Positions 61,944-64,000 of a stretch of 64,000 nt of DNA are shown here, one piece after another. The stretch is from Heliocidaris erythrogramma (taxonomy: Eukaryota > Echinodermata > Echinoidea > Camarodonta > Echinometridae). Numbering within the stretch: the first letter of the stretch is position 1; every line of letters starts with the position of its first letter. The position numbers and the translations under genes are program-made. The notes under the pieces are model-generated. The model was given only the letters and a program-made list of their open reading frames with translations. It did not search any database and had not been told where the DNA came from. The DNA is taken from contig CM046867.1 of assembly GCA_025617745.1 (NCBI GenBank), forward strand, positions 30,248,705 through 30,312,704. Direction: 5' to 3'.

Positions 61944-62639
61944 GCTTCCCTTTAAAGCATGGTGCTTGTTACTTTTTCGGGCGTTACTCCCTCCCCTCTA
62001 GAGTTGTGGTAAAGGGAAGTAGAGAATTTAGTCACGTGCCCCCTTTTAAACCTAGTTAGCATACATCAAATATACCACAAAATGTTACCCCTTAATTGTG
62101 TAATTTTTCGGAATTGTGCCCCTCCCCTACACTAGTGTAGGGTATTAAAAACGAAGACGTTTATGAAAATGGACATCTTTATCACGCACTCTGAGTCAAA
62201 ATAAAGTGATTATTTTTTTTCCAAACTAGTTCTTTATATCACCCTCTCGTTCATTTCTTTCATGTATAATAATAATAATGGTTTATTTATTCAAAATATG
62301 CATCGTAGCCCTGGGGGCTGAATTGTACGATATTTCTACAAAAGTATTTACTTAATAATACATTAAATAGTAACAACAATGATATAAGGAAACATGTATA
62401 TAACATTATGCAATTGTAGTTTCTCATAAACATACCTATTCATACATGCCACTGGGTATTTGAATATCGCACTATTTCTATATACTTATGTTGAGAGTGA
62501 GCTGTACTTTGTAAGGGTACGGATAAAGGTTTCAGATAATGTAATGGATGATCGCATAGGAAACCAGGTAAGGGATACACATTCTCCACCTGAGAGGGAG
62601 AGAAGATAAGAGGAAGGTGGAAGAGGTAGGACCAAGAGT

Positions 62640-62730
62640 GCAAGAATGACGGGATAGAGGGAAAGAGAAAGAGAGAGAGAGACTGAGATAGAGGAATGGG
62701 GATGGAGAGAGATGGAGAGAGAGAGATGTA
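62640..62730 (+). repeat. (GA)n tract
   Basis: GA and GGA repeats; the opposite-strand frames are Ser/Leu-rich low complexity. Confidence 0.9.
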
Positions 62731-63038
62731 TATAGACAAAGAATGGAGAAACGGAGTGGGTAATCACCCGGAGACAACAATTAAACATAAATGATTACAT
62801 ACATTAGCTAATGAGGAGGTACATCAAAATTAATTTCTTTGAGCAAATGAGCAAAGTAACCGACGTAGATTGTGATGTGCAAGATGCGTTGCCCCTAGAA
62901 TTACAATATTTTTATGGTTATTCCATTATCAAGATAATTAGACCGAACAAAAATTTTAAAATTATTGAACTGTGTAAGATGAATAATAATGTATAATATT
63001 AAACATGAATTCTGTTTGTATTCTTTTCTTTAATTCAG

Positions 63039-63123
63039 GAATTTTATCTTCAGTGTGATATCTCAGGGCCGTGCTAACAACACATTTGGGCGTCTCGAAA
63101 CAGGGGAACTCACAGTTACACAG
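63039..63123 (+). CDS. HAD-family phosphatase, second coding exon
   Basis: The acceptor TTTCTTTAATTCAG|G and donor ACACAG|GTAAAT bound 85 bases. The first G completes the split codon AG|G (Arg) from 32731, so the phase agrees. The exon reads NFIFSVISQG then RANNTFGRLETGELTVTQ. The 28 residues after LPR line up without a gap with the recalled human EPHX2 segment ending RLMKGEITLSQ and with the ACAD10 segment ending RFMRAEITAEG. This supports direct splicing of the two exons with nothing missing. The end is phase 0; the catalytic motifs II-IV lie beyond the window. Confidence 0.8.
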
Positions 63124-64000
63124 GTAAATATAGATAACTAATCGTTTATTTTATTCATTTTATCTTATACATCATATATAGTGTGCTACCTTATATATAT
63201 TTTGCACTTATTCACATCTAATTTGTTTTTGTTCCTCAAAATAAAAGAAATTTAAGATTTGAATTAATTTTGGAATGACTATAATAGCTTCATTGAGTGA
63301 AGATAGAAATAAATACATTCGGATTTGGCATATACATACGTGGTATAGAAGGAAATGAAAATTTTGATATTCACCGTCATTTTTGGCGGGATTATCTCAA
63401 TATTGAAACATAACTTTTTCACCTCCTCATTCCATCTATATACGGGCTTTGTAAGCACCACATCGTGACCACGCCCTCTCAACTATTCACCCTCTTTCCC
63501 TTTTCATTGGTTAAAAGGTTGAGCTTAACAAATTCGCTATTCGATACAACTCGGAATTAATCTATTTTAGCAACCGCGTGGCATTCAGCATTCTAATAAA
63601 TAATAATAATAATGATAACGTTTTATTTACCCAGGGTAGCCACTTTAGTTATCAAACTGCTCTTCCAGTGGGCCCTGCATAACATAAACATGAAAATAAA
63701 CTCTTAACAAAAAATAAAGAAGAAAATCATGATTAGAAGCACACTTCTGACTTGCGTGTCATACCGTATAGCGATTCGGAAAGTTAGTTCTATTTTTATG
63801 GCATAAATATGGCTCTCTTTATTAACTATAACAGTGAATTCATAAGGTTCCTTCGGGAGGAAGAGTGCATAGTTTCGCTTACAACAACCCATAACACGTC
63901 AATCTTGACATGAGAACATTCCAGATGTATGTCAAAGGGTAACAAGAAGAATGAGAAAAAGAAGAGGAAGGAGGAGAAGAAGAAGAAGAAGAAGAAGAAG
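63124..64000 (+). other. Start of the second HAD-gene intron
   Basis: AT-rich sequence with a reversed SINE ATT tail (about 63598-63645) and no further exon. It ends in a GAA microsatellite. Confidence 0.6.
63968..64000 (+). repeat. (GAA)n microsatellite cut by the window edge
   Basis: GGA then at least eight GAA units reaching the last base. Confidence 0.9.

Larger units (their letters stand above)
32732..63038 (+). other. 30.3 kb first coding intron of the HAD-phosphatase gene
   Basis: GT-AG intron. No coding exon inside could be supported on either strand. It holds the 55-bp minisatellite, the tRNA-armed palindrome, hAT, mariner and other foldback MITEs, SINE fragments, long G, CT and GA tracts, and AT-rich unique DNA. 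Stretches such as 34000-35700, 39160-40980, 43250-45830 and 51000-52300 show nothing beyond small simple repeats. Confidence 0.75.

Overview
This is eukaryotic DNA: AT-rich, with introns, clean GT-AG splice sites and sparse coding exons in a sea of short mobile elements and microsatellites. The three genes found (a FERM/PDZ scaffold tail, a FAM181-type protein, and a HAD phosphatase of the EPHX2/ACAD10 type) are animal genes. The repeat style fits a marine invertebrate deuterostome, most likely a sea urchin or another echinoderm: many palindromic MITEs, SINEs ending in ATT repeats, long G tracts and long CT/GA tracts. The species call is inference.

Layout, left to right. (1) Bases 1-10176 hold the 3' end of an FRMPD1/3/4-like gene: one very large coding exon (about 3-4223) and, after a 5.8 kb intron, a 165-base last exon (10012-10176). 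The intron contains a Helitron-like element (about 7047-9049) whose core is an 11-unit tandem array of about 150 bp monomers, arranged in its later part as a three-monomer higher-order repeat. (2) Bases 10177-19170 are probable 3' UTR and intergenic DNA with MITEs and a SINE. (3) Bases 19598-20809 are an uninterrupted 403-codon gene, a FAM181 homolog that carries a YAP-like TEAD-binding motif. A perfect inverted repeat spans its stop codon and a MITE follows it. (4) Bases 20810-32100 are repeat-rich intergenic DNA. They include a complete 175-bp SINE with a 14-bp target duplication whose head closely resembles the Alu domain of 7SL (SRP) RNA. (5) From a TATA box at 32103, a HAD-phosphatase gene begins. 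Its first coding exon is 32391-32731 and its second is 63039-63123, separated by a 30.3 kb intron full of MITEs, foldback elements, tRNA-like sequences and a 55-bp minisatellite. The gene continues past the window.

All three genes read left to right. Nothing suggests they work together: the first is a cortical or synaptic scaffold type, the second a probable TEAD cofactor, the third a metabolic phosphatase type. No complete transposase, reverse transcriptase, rRNA gene or convincing functional tRNA was seen, so the mobile DNA here is non-autonomous. The most unusual items are the 7SL-like SINE, the TEAD motif in the FAM181 homolog, the Helitron-like element with its higher-order array, and a 660-bp palindrome with tRNA-like arms split by a nested MITE.
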